Assembly: GCA_030706635.1 (NCBI GenBank)
Contig: JAUZOD010000019.1
Location: 1-61,675, forward strand
DNA length: 61,675 bases
From: Bacteroidota bacterium
GTDB lineage: Bacteria; Bacteroidota; Bacteroidia; Chitinophagales; Chitinophagaceae
Direction of reading: 5' to 3'
Every line of letters starts with the position of its first letter. Positions within the stretch are counted from its first letter, which is position 1. Both the position numbers and the translations under genes were made by a program. Below the pieces are notes generated by a model. The model ran no database searches, was not told the DNA's origin, and saw only the letters and a program-made list of their open reading frames with translations. This document shows, one piece after another, positions 20,684 to 32,000 of this stretch.

Positions 20684-22249
20684 ATGCCCAACCGATCATC
20701 AGACACCCTGTTTCAACTTGTTAAATCTCTGAAAAAGTCAGAGAAACGCAATTTTAAGCTCTATGTGGGGCGAAGTTCCTCCGCAGAGAACCTGAAAATC
20801 ACTCTATTGTTCGATGCATTGGACAAAATGGAGATTTATGATGAGGTCCAGTTGCTCAAAAAAAACAAGGGTCTCAGTAAGCAGCAACTTTCCAACAGCA
20901 AGGCCCATTTATATAAACAGATTTTATCCAGCCTGAGGCTGATCCGCCACGAAATAAACATGGAAATCCAGCTGCACGAGCAACTGGATTATGCCGTGAT
21001 CCTGTATAATCAGGGATTATACCTGCAAAGCCTGAAAGTGTTAGACCGGATCAAGGAATACGCGCGCAGCTTCCACCAGATCAGTTATGTGCTTCAGGCA
21101 CTTTTCTTCGAACAAAAAATTGAATCATTACACATTACCCGCAGCATGCAGGACCGGGCAGGCCGGCTGGCGGAAGAAATGAAGACAGCGAATGAGCAGA
21201 TGACGCTTACAGGTATTTTATCCAGCCTCTCGCTGCAATTATACAGCTGGTACATACAGCATGGGGTGGCCAGAAATGAAAAAGATGAAAAAGCGGTCCG
21301 CGAATTTTTTGAATCGCAGCTTCCGGTTCAACCTCCCGGATCCCAAACATTTTATTCAAACTTATACCTGTATCAGTGTTATAGCTGGAATGCCTTTATC
21401 GGGCAGGATTTTCTTTCTTATTACCGCTATACACGCCGCTGGGTGGACCTCTTCGATAAAGAACCCCGGATGATCGGTATAGAAACTGCACTTTACATTA
21501 AAGGGATACACAATTTACTGAGCGCCCATTTTGACCTGCTCAACTACCCCAAATTCGTGGAAACCCTGAACCTGTTTGAAAAATTTTTTCATAGTGATTT
21601 TGTTCAGGAAAATGATAATAACCGGATTCAGACTTTCGTGTATCTGCATATTGCTAAGATCAACATGCATTTTATTGACGGGACCTTTTCTGATGGCCTG
21701 TCGCTGGTTCCTTATATTGAACGGAAACTGAAAGAATATGAAATTTACCTGGACGGCCACCGCATTCTCATTTTCTATTACAAATTTGCTTCCCTTTATT
21801 TCGGCAGTGGGGACTATGAAAACACGATCAAGTATCTGAACAAGATCATCAACTGGAAGATGGACCTGCGCACCGATCTGCAATGTTATTCGCGGCTGCT
21901 TCACCTGATCGCTCACTATGAACTGGGCAATTACGACCTGCTGGAATATCTGATCAAAACAGTTTACCGGTTTATGGCAAAGATGGAAAACCTGAGTCTC
22001 GTGGAAGAAGAAATTTTCCGTTTTCTGCGGAAATCTTTTAATCTTTCTCCGAAAGAACTCGAACCCGAATTCGGGAATTTACTGGAGCGGCTGAAAACCT
22101 ATCAGATGAACCGGTTTGAGACCAGGGCGTTTGTGTACCTGGACATTATTTCCTGGCTGGAAAGTAAAATCCGGAACGTTCCCGTTCAAAAAATAATCCG
22201 GGAAAAGTTTTTGGAAAGAAATGTAGCCCTCGTGAAAAATAATCCATAG
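20684..22249 (+). CDS. conserved hypothetical alpha-helical (TPR-like) protein
   Basis: A 521-aa protein without signal peptide or membrane segments. It opens with a Ser/Lys-rich helix (KSLKKSEKRNFKLYV), and the rest is strongly helical with recurring Leu/Tyr/Phe spacing that resembles tetratricopeptide-type helix pairs (for example ILYNQGLYLQSLKVL and LYFGSGDYENTIKYL). No catalytic motif is recognised. It is transcribed away from leuA, with 143 bases between the two starts. A protein-interaction scaffold role is a guess from fold only. Confidence 0.7.
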   Translation: MPNRSSDTLFQLVKSLKKSEKRNFKLYVGRSSSAENLKITLLFDALDKMEIYDEVQLLKKNKGLSKQQLSNSKAHLYKQILSSLRLIRHEINMEIQLHEQLDYAVILYNQGLYLQSLKVLDRIKEYARSFHQISYVLQALFFEQKIESLHITRSMQDRAGRLAEEMKTANEQMTLTGILSSLSLQLYSWYIQHGVARNEKDEKAVREFFESQLPVQPPGSQTFYSNLYLYQCYSWNAFIGQDFLSYYRYTRRWVDLFDKEPRMIGIETALYIKGIHNLLSAHFDLLNYPKFVETLNLFEKFFHSDFVQENDNNRIQTFVYLHIAKINMHFIDGTFSDGLSLVPYIERKLKEYEIYLDGHRILIFYYKFASLYFGSGDYENTIKYLNKIINWKMDLRTDLQCYSRLLHLIAHYELGNYDLLEYLIKTVYRFMAKMENLSLVEEEIFRFLRKSFNLSPKELEPEFGNLLERLKTYQMNRFETRAFVYLDIISWLESKIRNVPVQKIIREKFLERNVALVKNNP

Positions 22250-23054
22250 TATTTTATTCTCCGTAGCTGTCCAGCACGTTTCACTTAATGAACTAAGCCA
22301 TCCGTAATTGATATAGAGAAAGGAAGGGATTTCTGTTTTAATATCAAGCTGGGTATGGATCTTGATGGCAGCTTACCGCAGTATGATTTTTTTTCGTATT
22401 TTTAATCCTGACCTGATTACCCATGACTGCAACGGTCAGGATCACCCCGAAATGAGCCGGTAATCCTCAAATTCGAGGCGCGTTCCACTCAGGATGACGC
22501 CACCCCGGCCCCACACATTCCTGCGGAAAAATTTCCAAAAGCACCCGTTAAACTGAGGTTGTTCGATAAGAAGCCTATATTTAATATTATATAAAATAAT
22601 AATAAGACAACAAAAAAACAAAGATAAGGAAGAGATAAGCCAGTTCTTTAAAGATCTGGCTTATCACTGGCTTATCACTGGCTTATCTCTGGGTTATCTC
22701 TGCCTTATTATTTAATAAATATAGAACAAACCCAGTCTTGTACCGGCTGCCCGCCTTCTTTAAGATATCTTTTTGTTAACAGGTGGAAGAAACTCCAGCC
22801 CCGGAAAAAAATCCCCCGGAAAATCCCCCTGGGAATGATGGAAGATAACGATTTCAGACCCGAATGGGCACAAAATCCATACCATTTTAACACGTCCGCC
22901 CCCTCACCTCGGCTCCAGCGTCTGCTTAATCCGCTCGGCAACATCCAGCGGTCAGGTGCGCACGCGCAATGGAGGGTGTGTCAGAAATCATTTATAGGAA
23001 ACCCTTATCCATCAATAATTTCAGAGAACGATAATTTAAAATGTTAGCACGGTA
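22250..23054. other. gene-free spacer with repeats
   Basis: No convincing coding region was found in these 805 bases; short open frames here have atypical composition. The middle holds a tandem/inverted repeat structure (22574-22724, listed separately). Around 22480-22500 a TCAGGATGACG-type segment resembles short extragenic palindrome debris. The stretch 22895-22980 is more GC-rich than its surroundings and could be remnant coding sequence, but nothing is recognisable. Confidence 0.6.
22574..22724. repeat. palindromic element with five 11-bp tandem units
   Basis: Five consecutive 11-base units run from 22657 to 22711: TGGCTTATCAC twice, TGGCTTATCTC, TGGGTTATCTC and TGCCTTATTAT. The opposite-strand version of the same unit occurs just upstream (22624-22643, ending GATAAGCCAG), so the block can fold back. 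Outer AT-rich arms (about 22575-22606 and 22705-22724) extend the inverted symmetry. Confidence 0.7.
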
Positions 23055-24121
23055 ATGCAAAGGTGTATGTTTTCCAGGAACGCTTTCCTCTTTTATATCG
23101 TGTCGCTTTTCCTGGCAACCCTTGTTTTATCGAAGTTTCCGGGACATAATGGGGATATGCCCTTTTATATTGCCTGTGTCATCGAGAAAGAACAGGGATC
23201 CGCGGATAATGTCGTTGTTAAAACAAAGGAGGTTCTTCAAAAGGAACTCCCGGCAGGAGAATATCAGGATCACGCAGCGCGTATCACAAGTGCCCCGCGA
23301 TGATATTCGAAAGGTATAGGATCAAACCTCTCTACATATTATTGGTTTTAGCCTTTCGCAAGTTGGGCTTTTCTTACATTCACGCGACCCGTGTTCCTTC
23401 CCTTTTCAGCTATTTTCTGATCGGGCTCAGCGTTTGGCAGATCGCAAAACGGTGGTTGGATCCTCCTTAAACTTTTCTGGTTTGTATGGTCTGTATGATG
23501 ATTTATCCAACGCTTGTGCTCGCAAGACTTTCCACGCCGGATGCCATGTCCTGCCTCATCCTGTTGAATGCAATTTTTCTGATTTACTCCGGGAGAAATA
23601 AAACTCTGTGGGTATGCCTGTTTCTACTAGCCATATGCACGCGGCTTGATAATGTCGTTTCGGAATTGATTTTCCTTTTCGCCTTATGGAAATGGCCGGT
23701 CGGCGGTTTCTTAAACAAACTGAATACAAAGGAATTTATCCTTATGTCATTGAGTCTGGCCGGAATGGCTCTTTTGGTTAATCTGGCCGCTACCCATCAT
23801 TTCTTCTGGTTTAGAGACCCTGATTTTTCCGAGCCGCCGGGGCAGTATCTGAAAGACGTCACCTTATACTTTTTCGTAATACCAGGGTCTTTTTTTATGT
23901 ACCTGCTTGTTCTCTTTATCTTTTCCGGTTTTGGCCGGGGATTTAGTTGGAAGCAGGAGGTGAATTACCTGTTTTATACGGTTTGCGCCATCGTTTTTGT
24001 TCGGTTCCTTCTATATCCTTTTTATGAAGAACGTTATATTGCACCGTATTTATTATTCTCTCTGTTGACCATTTGCAGTTATTATGCGGCCTCGGGAAAT
24101 AGAACCAAAACGGCTGGTTAA
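23055..24121 (+). pseudogene. degraded integral membrane protein (GT-C glycosyltransferase-like)
   Basis: Reading frames of one membrane protein are broken here. The first part (23055 to about 23300) encodes a hydrophobic N-terminus followed by FPGHNGDMPFYIA, with an Asp in the first loop as in GT-C transferases. The reading then shifts frame near 23300 and continues as an IKPLYILLVLAF segment, meets an in-frame TAA at 23468, and resumes without a frame change to 24121 with several more hydrophobic segments. One frameshift and one nonsense codon thus separate three coherent pieces. Sequencing error is possible, but two lesions suggest decay. The family assignment is tentative. Confidence 0.7.
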
Positions 24122-24146
24122 ATTCAGCCCCGGGGATAGCACCTTA

Positions 24147-24178
24147 CTTGGTAAATTAATGCAAACCCCGTACCTTTG
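24147..24178 (+). promoter_or_regulatory. rpoC promoter (Bacteroidota type)
   Basis: CTTG at 24147-24150, 20 bases, then TACCTTTG at 24171-24178, a perfect match to TAnnTTTG. It implies a 5' leader of about 145 bases and independent transcription of rpoC. Confidence 0.6.
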
Positions 24179-24330
24179 CCCTCCTTATGCTGGCATTTTC
24201 ACAATCGATTTCGCTGTAAAATATTTAATTTCAACAAGTTAGCAGATTCTTGCGGGTGTTGAGCATCCCCTGATTTGCCCTTGGTTCATGCATTGGTGGT
24301 AACTTATTTTTAAAAACCTGATATTTTAAT

Positions 24331-27300
24331 ATGGCTATTAAAAAAGAAAATCGTCCCAAAGCCACTTTCTCCAAAATTACCATCGGGCTTGCTTCTCCCG
24401 ATTCCATCCTGGAAAGATCTTATGGAGAGGTTTTAAAGCCTGAAACGATAAACTACCGAACGTACAAGCCGGAAAGGGATGGCCTGTTCTGCGAACGCAT
24501 TTTCGGGCCTGTCAAGGACTACGAATGCGCCTGTGGAAAATATAAAAGGATCCGGTACAAAGGGATCGTATGTGACCGTTGCGGTGTAGAGGTTACGGAA
24601 AAGAAGGTGCGACGCGAACGCATGGGCCACATCAAACTGGTGGTTCCGGTGGTTCATATCTGGTATTTCAAAAGCCTTCCAAATAAGACAGGCTATCTTT
24701 TGGGCATGAGTTCAAAAAAGCTCGAGAGTATCGTGTATTATGAAAGATATGTAGTGATCCAACCCGGAATCCGCGCTGATAAAAATCAAAATCTCGGAGA
24801 TCTGTTAACCGAGGAAGAATATCTGGAAATCCTGGATACCCTTCCTAAGGATAACCAGTTCCTCACAGACGATGATCCGACAAAGTTCATTGCGAAGATG
24901 GGGGCAGAAGCTGTTCACGATCTGCTACAGCGCATTGACCTCGATCAGCTTTCTTTCGACCTGCGCAATGCAGCTGCTCACGAAACTTCCCAGCAACGTA
25001 AGGCCGATGCTTTAAAAAGACTGAGTGTGGTAGAGGCTTTCCGCGATGCCAACACCCGCATCACCAATCGTCCTGAATGGATGGTCATGCAATACATTCC
25101 AGTTATCCCTCCGGAACTGCGTCCGCTCGTTCCGCTGGATGGTGGCCGTTTTGCCTCTTCAGATCTGAATGATCTCTACCGCCGGGTCATCATCCGGAAT
25201 AACCGGTTGAAGCGCCTGCTGGAAATCAAAGCACCCGAAGTGATCCTGAGGAACGAAAAAAGAATGCTGCAGGAAGCCATTGATTCGCTCTTCGACAATA
25301 GCCGTAAGTCTAATGCCGTAAAAGCAGAAGGCGGACGCGCTTTGAAATCCCTCAGCGATGTGCTCAAAGGGAAACAGGGCCGGTTCCGTCAGAACCTCCT
25401 CGGGAAAAGAGTAGACTACTCCGGTCGTTCCGTGATCGTGGTGGGACCTGAATTAAAACTCCATGAATGCGGGCTGCCAAAGGATATGGCCGCAGAGCTC
25501 TTCAAGCCGTTTATCATTCGTAAACTGATTGAAAGGGGTATTGTAAAAACAGTGAAATCAGCCCGTAAACTGGTAGATCGTAAAGAAGCCATCGTATGGG
25601 ACATCCTTGAAAATATTCTGAAAGGCCATCCGGTTATGTTGAACCGGGCCCCGACACTTCACCGTTTATCCATTCAGGCCTTCCAGCCCAAATTGATCGA
25701 GGGCAAGGCAATCCAGTTGCATCCACTGGTGTGTACGGCCTTTAATGCCGACTTTGATGGTGACCAGATGGCGGTGCACGTTCCGCTGAGTAGCGCAGCC
25801 GTACTGGAGGCCCAGTTGCTGATGTTGTCCAGTCATAATATTCTCAATCCACAAAACGGGACGCCGATTACCCTGCCCTCACAGGACATGGTATTGGGAC
25901 TTTATTATATTACAAAAGGAAGAAAATCTACCGAAAAGGTAAAGGTAAAAGGAGAAGGAAAGGCTTTTTACAGTCCTGAGGAAGTCATCATCGCGTACAA
26001 TGAAGGCCAGCTGGACCTTCATGCTTTTATTAAAGTAAAAGTGAATGTGCGGAATGATCAGGATCAGCTGGAAAAGAAATTGTTGGAAACAACCACCGGC
26101 AGGGTGCTTTTTAATCAGTTCACGCCGGCAGAAGTTGGATTTGTAAACCAGCTGCTGACCAAAAAGTCTCTCCGGGAAATTATCGGGAATATCATTAAAT
26201 GGACAACCGTTCCCAAAACAGCCAAATTCCTGGATGATATCAAGACCCTGGGATTCAGAATGGCCTTCAGAGGTGGTTTGTCATTCAGCATCAATGACCT
26301 GATCATCCCCGATAGCAAAGAGCAACTGCTGGTGAATGCCAAAGTTGAAGTAGACGAAGTATGGGATAACTACAATACCGGTTTAATTACTAATAACGAA
26401 CGATATAATCAGATCGTGGATATCTGGTCCAGGGTGGATACCCGCATTACGGAAACCCTGATCCGCGAGTTGAGTTCCGATAAGCAGGGGTTTAATTCGG
26501 TTTATATGATGCTGGATTCAGGAGCGCGTGGTTCCAAACAACAGATCAAACAGCTGGCAGGAATACGCGGACTGATGGCTAAACCCAGAAAGTCGGGATC
26601 CACCGGAAGCGAAATCATTGAAAACCCGATCCTTTCCAATTTCAAGGGAGGTTTGAACGTGTTGGATTATTTCATCTCCACGCATGGTGCCCGTAAAGGT
26701 CTTGCGGATACTGCCTTGAAAACGGCTGACGCCGGTTACCTGACCCGCCGTTTGGTAGATGTGGCCCAGGACGTGGTGATTAAGGATGAGGATTGCGGAA
26801 CCTTACGCGGCATCGCTACCACGGCCCTGAAAGATAATGAAGACATTGTTGAGCCTTTATACGATCGAATTCTCGGACGTGTTTCCCTCCATGATGTTTA
26901 TGATCCGTCTTCAGATCAGATCATTGCCAGAGGAGGTGTGGAGATTACAGAAGAAGTGGCAAGGAAAATTGAAGAAGCCGGTATTGAAACCATCGAGATC
27001 CGTTCCGTGCTTACCTGCGAAAGCAAAAGGGGTGTTTGTGTAAAATGTTACGGAAAGAATCTCGCTACCGGTTATACCGCCCAGAAGGGGGACGCGGTCG
27101 GCATCATCGCTGCCCAGTCCATTGGTGAACCCGGTACACAGCTTACCCTGCGTACCTTCCACGTGGGTGGTGTTGCGGGCTCGGCATCGGTTGAATCTTC
27201 GCTGATGGCCAAATTTGATGGCACTATTCAGTTTGACGGTTTAAGAACAGTGTTGGCGGAAAATAATGATGGTACCAAGGTGCCGGTGGTTATTGGCCGT

Positions 27301-28626
27301 ACCGGTGAGGTGAGGATCATGGATGTGAAAAATGACCGGTTGCTGATCACCAACAACGTTCCTTATGGTGCGACCCTGACCGTGAAAGACGGACAGAAAG
27401 TGGTCAAAGGAGAAGTGATCTGTACCTGGGATCCATTTAATAATGTAGTCATTTCTGAAATCACCGGAAGACTTAAGTTTGAAAGTGTGCTGGAAGGGTT
27501 CACCTACCGCGAAGAGGCGGATGAACAAACCGGCCACCGCGAAAAAGTAGTTATTGAAACAAAAGACAAAACCAAGATTCCGTCCATCATTGTGGAAGGC
27601 GGAAAGGAAATAAAATCATACAACCTTCCGGTAGGCAGCCACATCATCATGGAAGAAGCGGACGAGGTTCGTGCCGGACAGGTGATTGTGAAGATCCCCC
27701 GTGTTCTCGGTAAGCTGAGGGATATTACCGGAGGTTTGCCGCGGGTTACCGAATTGTTTGAAGCAAGAAATCCCGGTAATCCGGCTGTTGTTTCTGAAAT
27801 AGACGGTGTAGTTGCCTTCGGAAACATCAAGCGGGGTAATCGCGAGATCATCGTGGAGGCTAAGGACGGTATCGTTAAAAAATACCTGGTGCCCCTGACC
27901 CGTCAGATCCTGGCTCAGGATGGTGACTTTATCAAAGCCGGGGCCCAATTGTCTGATGGCCAGATTGCGCCGGCAGATATCCTTTCCATCAAGGGACCAT
28001 TTGCTGTTCAGGAATATGTGGTGAATGAGATTCAGGAAGTTTATCGTCTTCAGGGAGTGAAGATCAATGACAAACACATTGAAGTGATCGTACGCCAGAT
28101 GATGCGTAAGCTGAATATCGTTGATCCCGGAGATACCCGTTTCCTGGAAGATGAAACCGTGGACAAGATTGAGTTCCTCGATGAGAACGATTGGATCTTT
28201 GATAAAAAAGTAGTTACCGACGCCGGTGAGTCTACCAAACTGAAACCCGGACAGATTGTTAGTCTCCGGGAAGTAAGGGAAGAAAATTCCATCCTGCGCA
28301 GGAATGATAAAAAACTTGCGGAATTCCGGGATGCCCATTCAGCCACTTCGGCCCCGATGCTGCTGGGTATTACCAAGGCCTCGCTCGGGACGCAAAGCTG
28401 GATTTCAGCTGCATCTTTCCAGGAAACCACAAAAGTGTTGTCGTCAGCCGCTATCATGGGCAAAACCGACGATATGATGGGCCTGAAGGAGAACGTCATC
28501 ACGGGCCATCCGATTCCGGCCGGTACCGGATTGCGTGAGTTCGAAAATATGATTGTAGGCAGCAAGGAAGAATATGAGCTATTGCAAACTTCCCGTGAAG
28601 CGATGCAATTTGACGAGGAAGAATAG
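24331..28626 (+). CDS. rpoC: DNA-directed RNA polymerase subunit beta'
   Basis: A complete 1431-aa beta' subunit. The N-terminal zinc site has Cys66, 68, 81 and 84; the catalytic Mg motif NADFDGDQ spans 472-479 with Asp474, 476 and 478; the second zinc site is in [11 protein letters not shown]; the bridge-helix/trigger-loop regions ([16 protein letters not shown]) are intact. Unlike in nearly all bacteria it does not follow rpoB, which is about 19.7 kb away on the other strand. It has its own upstream promoter-like box and a strong terminator 25 bases after the stop, so it looks monocistronic. Upstream is a pseudogene. Confidence 0.98.
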   Translation: MAIKKENRPKATFSKITIGLASPDSILERSYGEVLKPETINYRTYKPERDGLFCERIFGPVKDYECACGKYKRIRYKGIVCDRCGVEVTEKKVRRERMGHIKLVVPVVHIWYFKSLPNKTGYLLGMSSKKLESIVYYERYVVIQPGIRADKNQNLGDLLTEEEYLEILDTLPKDNQFLTDDDPTKFIAKMGAEAVHDLLQRIDLDQLSFDLRNAAAHETSQQRKADALKRLSVVEAFRDANTRITNRPEWMVMQYIPVIPPELRPLVPLDGGRFASSDLNDLYRRVIIRNNRLKRLLEIKAPEVILRNEKRMLQEAIDSLFDNSRKSNAVKAEGGRALKSLSDVLKGKQGRFRQNLLGKRVDYSGRSVIVVGPELKLHECGLPKDMAAELFKPFIIRKLIERGIVKTVKSARKLVDRKEAIVWDILENILKGHPVMLNRAPTLHRLSIQAFQPKLIEGKAIQLHPLVCTAFNADFDGDQMAVHVPLSSAAVLEAQLLMLSSHNILNPQNGTPITLPSQDMVLGLYYITKGRKSTEKVKVKGEGKAFYSPEEVIIAYNEGQLDLHAFIKVKVNVRNDQDQLEKKLLETTTGRVLFNQFTPAEVGFVNQLLTKKSLREIIGNIIKWTTVPKTAKFLDDIKTLGFRMAFRGGLSFSINDLIIPDSKEQLLVNAKVEVDEVWDNYNTGLITNNERYNQIVDIWSRVDTRITETLIRELSSDKQGFNSVYMMLDSGARGSKQQIKQLAGIRGLMAKPRKSGSTGSEIIENPILSNFKGGLNVLDYFISTHGARKGLADTALKTADAGYLTRRLVDVAQDVVIKDEDCGTLRGIATTALKDNEDIVEPLYDRILGRVSLHDVYDPSSDQIIARGGVEITEEVARKIEEAGIETIEIRSVLTCESKRGVCVKCYGKNLATGYTAQKGDAVGIIAAQSIGEPGTQLTLRTFHVGGVAGSASVESSLMAKFDGTIQFDGLRTVLAENNDGTKVPVVIGRTGEVRIMDVKNDRLLITNNVPYGATLTVKDGQKVVKGEVICTWDPFNNVVISEITGRLKFESVLEGFTYREEADEQTGHREKVVIETKDKTKIPSIIVEGGKEIKSYNLPVGSHIIMEEADEVRAGQVIVKIPRVLGKLRDITGGLPRVTELFEARNPGNPAVVSEIDGVVAFGNIKRGNREIIVEAKDGIVKKYLVPLTRQILAQDGDFIKAGAQLSDGQIAPADILSIKGPFAVQEYVVNEIQEVYRLQGVKINDKHIEVIVRQMMRKLNIVDPGDTRFLEDETVDKIEFLDENDWIFDKKVVTDAGESTKLKPGQIVSLREVREENSILRRNDKKLAEFRDAHSATSAPMLLGITKASLGTQSWISAASFQETTKVLSSAAIMGKTDDMMGLKENVITGHPIPAGTGLREFENMIVGSKEEYELLQTSREAMQFDEEE

Positions 28627-28650
28627 TCCAAAATTTAAGGAATCATAAGC

Positions 28651-28680
28651 AGTAGGAAGCAGAAATGCTTCCTACTTTTA
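28651..28680 (+). terminator. rpoC terminator
   Basis: An 11-bp perfect stem (AGTAGGAAGCA / TGCTTCCTACT) with a GAAA tetraloop followed by TTTTA, 25 bases after the rpoC stop. Confidence 0.75.
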
Positions 28681-28732
28681 TGTTGGGTACATTGATCGAA
28701 ATCGGATCTTTCATTTAATTGAATTGCATTTT

Positions 28733-29320
28733 ATGAGAAACATGGCGATGGTCCCGGGTATTCTTGCCTTATTACTTTCCGGGGTATTATTTTATGCTGT
28801 TTACCATAAGCCGGTGACTAAACAAGTGGCTTCGCCTGGTTCAGTTGCATCGCCCACCCAGCCGTTCAGGATTGCCTACTTCAACCTGGATTCCCTCGAG
28901 GCTCATTATGAATATTTCAAAGATGTACTTGGCCAGGTGAAGGGAAAGGAAAATGAAATGAATGCAGAATTGAGCGGAATGGAAAAAGGATATCAGAAAA
29001 AGATCAGTGAATGGCAGAAAAAAGGAAATGCTATGTCCCAGGCCGAAAGTGAACAGGCCCAGCAGGAATATGCTCAAATGCAGCAGGCGTACCAGATCAG
29101 AAAGCAAACCCTTCAGGAATCCCTGCTTAAGCATAATGAGGATCTGAAAGCAGATATTCGCAAAAAGATCGAGGACTATCTCAAAGATTACAATAAAGAA
29201 AAGGGATATAATTACATCATCTCTTATGAGTCCAACTCATTCATATATGTAAGAGATACCACCTACAATATTACCGGCGATCTCATTACCGGGTTAAATG
29301 CATTGTACAGGAAAAAGTAG
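28733..29320 (+). CDS. OmpH/Skp-family periplasmic chaperone-like protein
   Basis: A 195-aa protein with an N-terminal signal or signal-anchor (MAMVPGILALLLSGVLFYAVY), then a short Ser/Pro linker and a beta segment RIAYFNLDSLEAHYEYFKDV that is typical of the OmpH/Skp family. Residues ~85-155 are a long charged, Gln-rich coiled coil, which forms the tentacle arms in Skp. It would act in the periplasm on outer-membrane proteins. The start is ATG 28733; an in-frame TTG three codons earlier is less likely. It is downstream of the rpoC terminator and probably has its own promoter. Confidence 0.82.
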   Translation: MRNMAMVPGILALLLSGVLFYAVYHKPVTKQVASPGSVASPTQPFRIAYFNLDSLEAHYEYFKDVLGQVKGKENEMNAELSGMEKGYQKKISEWQKKGNAMSQAESEQAQQEYAQMQQAYQIRKQTLQESLLKHNEDLKADIRKKIEDYLKDYNKEKGYNYIISYESNSFIYVRDTTYNITGDLITGLNALYRKK

Positions 29321-29380
29321 AAAGACGTTCTGAATTCCGGTTTTGCGTCTGATTTACTATCTTCCGGTTTAAATCAATGT

Positions 29381-30853
29381 ATGTCCGGAGAAAGCCCTTC
29401 TTTTAAACCCAGCCTTGGGCTAATGGATGCCACGATGATTGTTGCCGGGTCCATGATTGGTTCCGGCATCTTTATCGTCAGTGCAGACATAATACGCAAT
29501 GTGGGAAGTGCGGGATGGCTTGTCCTGGTTTGGCTGATTACCGGTTTTATGACGATTACTGCTGCGGTGAGTTACGGAGAACTGAGCGGCATGTTCCCGA
29601 AGGCCGGCGGCCAATATATCTACCTCAGGGAAGCGTATAATCCATTGATCGGATTTTTATATGGATGGAGTTTCTTTTCTGTGATTCAAACCGGCACCAT
29701 TGCGGCCGTGGGGGTTGCCTTTTCGAAGTATGCGGCGTATTTGATTCCGGCGCTTAGTGAGGACAATAAACTGATCCGTATGCAAACCGGCATCAACGCC
29801 TGCGGGAATCCCTCCTATTTCAGCATCAGTGCCGCGCAGGTCGCTTCCATTGGCATCATCGGACTGCTAACGTACAGCAACACACGCGGAATCAAAGGAG
29901 GAAAGCGAATCCAGAATATTTTCACCTCCACGAAACTGCTGGCTTTATTCGGACTGATTCTGGCGGGATGGCTGGCCTTTCGTCCAGAAGTATGGCATAC
30001 CAATTGGACTGACGCGTGGACGTCAACCAAAACTTCGCTTAGGGATGTCTGTAATCCATCCCGTGGGTTTACCATCACACCCATCAGCGGAGCCGCTTTA
30101 TTTGGAGGCATCGCAGCAGCCATGGTGGGTTCCGTATTCAGTAGCGATGCCTGGAATAATGTGACTTTCATTGCCGGTGAAATCAAAAACCCGCAAAAAA
30201 ATATTGGCGCCTCCTTGTTTCTGGGTACCCTTATTGTAACGATTATTTATATCGGGGCGAATCTGATGTATATTTCAGTACTCCCCCTGAATGAGATCGC
30301 CCATGCGGACAAGGACCGGATTGCAGTGGCTGCAGCCAGGGTCATTTTTGGACATGGAGGAACTATTATTATTGCCTTACTTATTATGATTGCCACTTTT
30401 GGTTGTAATAATGGCCTGATTTTATCTGGTGCACGCGTTTATTACAGCATGGCCAGGGATGGATTGTTCTTTAAAAATGCCGGCACGCTCAATAAAAATG
30501 CTGTTCCCCAGTGGTCCCTGTGGGCGCAGTTCGCCGTCGCATCCGTGTTATGTCTTAGCGGTAAATACGGGGATTTGCTGGACATGATTTCTTTTGTGGT
30601 GGTGATTTTTTATGTCCTCACCATTGCCGGAATATTCATACTAAGAAAGAGGAAGCCCGATCTGCCGAGACCGTACAGGGCTTTTGGATATCCGGTGCTG
30701 CCGACACTGTATATTTTAATGGGTATTAGTTTTTGCATACTGCTGATTATTTATAAACCCGAATTTACCTGGCCCGGATTAATTATTACCCTTTTGGGCA
30801 TACCCCTGTATTTTATAGCTGTGTCTGGTAACCGGAAAACGACGGATCAATAA
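29381..30853 (+). CDS. APC-superfamily amino acid permease
   Basis: A 490-aa inner-membrane transporter with about 12 hydrophobic segments. The first helix carries the substrate-binding GSMIGSGIFI motif of APC-family (LAT-like) permeases; another conserved region is SVFSSDAWNNVTFIAGEIKNP. The substrate is probably an amino acid, but which one is not readable. The next gene, the heptose kinase, begins one base after its stop codon, so the two are co-transcribed even though no functional tie is obvious. Confidence 0.88.
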   Translation: MSGESPSFKPSLGLMDATMIVAGSMIGSGIFIVSADIIRNVGSAGWLVLVWLITGFMTITAAVSYGELSGMFPKAGGQYIYLREAYNPLIGFLYGWSFFSVIQTGTIAAVGVAFSKYAAYLIPALSEDNKLIRMQTGINACGNPSYFSISAAQVASIGIIGLLTYSNTRGIKGGKRIQNIFTSTKLLALFGLILAGWLAFRPEVWHTNWTDAWTSTKTSLRDVCNPSRGFTITPISGAALFGGIAAAMVGSVFSSDAWNNVTFIAGEIKNPQKNIGASLFLGTLIVTIIYIGANLMYISVLPLNEIAHADKDRIAVAAARVIFGHGGTIIIALLIMIATFGCNNGLILSGARVYYSMARDGLFFKNAGTLNKNAVPQWSLWAQFAVASVLCLSGKYGDLLDMISFVVVIFYVLTIAGIFILRKRKPDLPRPYRAFGYPVLPTLYILMGISFCILLIIYKPEFTWPGLIITLLGIPLYFIAVSGNRKTTDQ

Positions 30854-30854
30854 C

Positions 30855-31850
30855 ATGTCAACAACAGATTTTAAACAGCTTTTTAAAAAATTTTCTTCGG
30901 CGAAGATCGGCGTGATCGGAGACGTTATGCTGGATACCTACTGGTGGGGACAAGTGGATAGAATTTCGCCGGAGGCGCCGGTCCCTATTGTAACGGTGGA
31001 TCGGAAGGAACAACGGATAGGCGGTGCTGCAAATGTGGCGCTAAACCTGTCTTCACTTGGAGCACCGGTAACGATATTCTCCTTGTTGGGTGAAGATGAA
31101 GACGGTTCGATTTTATCGGATTTGCTGAAGGAGCAGCGGATCACTACCTCGTATTTATTAAGAACAGCTTCCCGGATCACAACAAACAAAATGCGCGTGA
31201 TCAGCCGAAACCAGCAGATGCTGCGGCTGGACTCTGAGACGGTGCGGCCTTTGCTGGAGGAAGAACAGCAATTGCTCATCGGTCAGGTTGAAAAATTCAT
31301 CCGGGACGAATCGCCACAGGCCATCATATTTGAGGATTATAATAAAGGGGTCCTTACGGAAAATGTGATCAGTTCCGTTATCCGCCTATGTAAAAAATTT
31401 TCCGTGATCACGGCAGTCGATCCCAAGAGGAAACATTTTTTTCAATATAAAGAGGTGGACATATTCAAGCCCAATCTCAAGGAAGCGCGGGAAGCGCTGA
31501 ATCTATTGCAGGATGAAGCAGATGAGCCATTTCTGCTCTCCATTCACGATGAATTGCAGAAGCAACTGAAACACCGGATTTCCCTTATTACTTTGTCTGA
31601 AAAAGGAGTGTTTTATAAAAGTGCACAAACTTCAGATATTGTACCTTCTTATATAAGGAATGTGGCTGATGTTTCGGGTGCCGGAGATACCGTAGTCGCT
31701 GTGGCTACCCTGATATATGCCATCACAAAAGATGTCAAACTCATGGCGGAGGTCGCCAATCTGGCGGGCGGACTGGTTTGTGAATCCGTGGGTACAGTGG
31801 CCATCAGCAAGCAAAAACTGCTCAAGGAATGCCTGCGGATATTAATTTGA
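30855..31850 (+). CDS. rfaE1: D-glycero-beta-D-manno-heptose-7-phosphate kinase (RfaE1/HldA)
   Basis: A 331-aa PfkB/ribokinase-family protein. It begins with a family-typical GVIGDVMLDTYWWG and the RISPEAPVPIV segment, has the GGAANVALNL signature, and near residue 275 the GAGDT anion-hole motif with the catalytic aspartate. These features are those of the kinase half of HldE; the nucleotidyltransferase half is absent, as in split RfaE1/RfaE2 systems. It provides ADP-heptose precursors for the lipopolysaccharide inner core. The start is one base after the permease stop. Confidence 0.88.
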   Translation: MSTTDFKQLFKKFSSAKIGVIGDVMLDTYWWGQVDRISPEAPVPIVTVDRKEQRIGGAANVALNLSSLGAPVTIFSLLGEDEDGSILSDLLKEQRITTSYLLRTASRITTNKMRVISRNQQMLRLDSETVRPLLEEEQQLLIGQVEKFIRDESPQAIIFEDYNKGVLTENVISSVIRLCKKFSVITAVDPKRKHFFQYKEVDIFKPNLKEAREALNLLQDEADEPFLLSIHDELQKQLKHRISLITLSEKGVFYKSAQTSDIVPSYIRNVADVSGAGDTVVAVATLIYAITKDVKLMAEVANLAGGLVCESVGTVAISKQKLLKECLRILI

Positions 31851-32000
31851 AGATTTGATAACGGACGAATCTGAAAGTGATAAAAATCGCTTTCGGGCAA
31901 TGTCGTTCGCTTTCAACAGCCAGGGAAGTTTATGGCGTATCTGAAAGCAGTAATGGCACCGGAATGAATACAGTTTACCAGATTTTATAATAGCCGGAGG

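Noticed and set aside
22708-23047. Opposing open frames of 70-78 codons around 22708-23047
   Set aside because: They overlap each other and the tandem repeat, have biased composition and no domain; treated as non-coding spacer.
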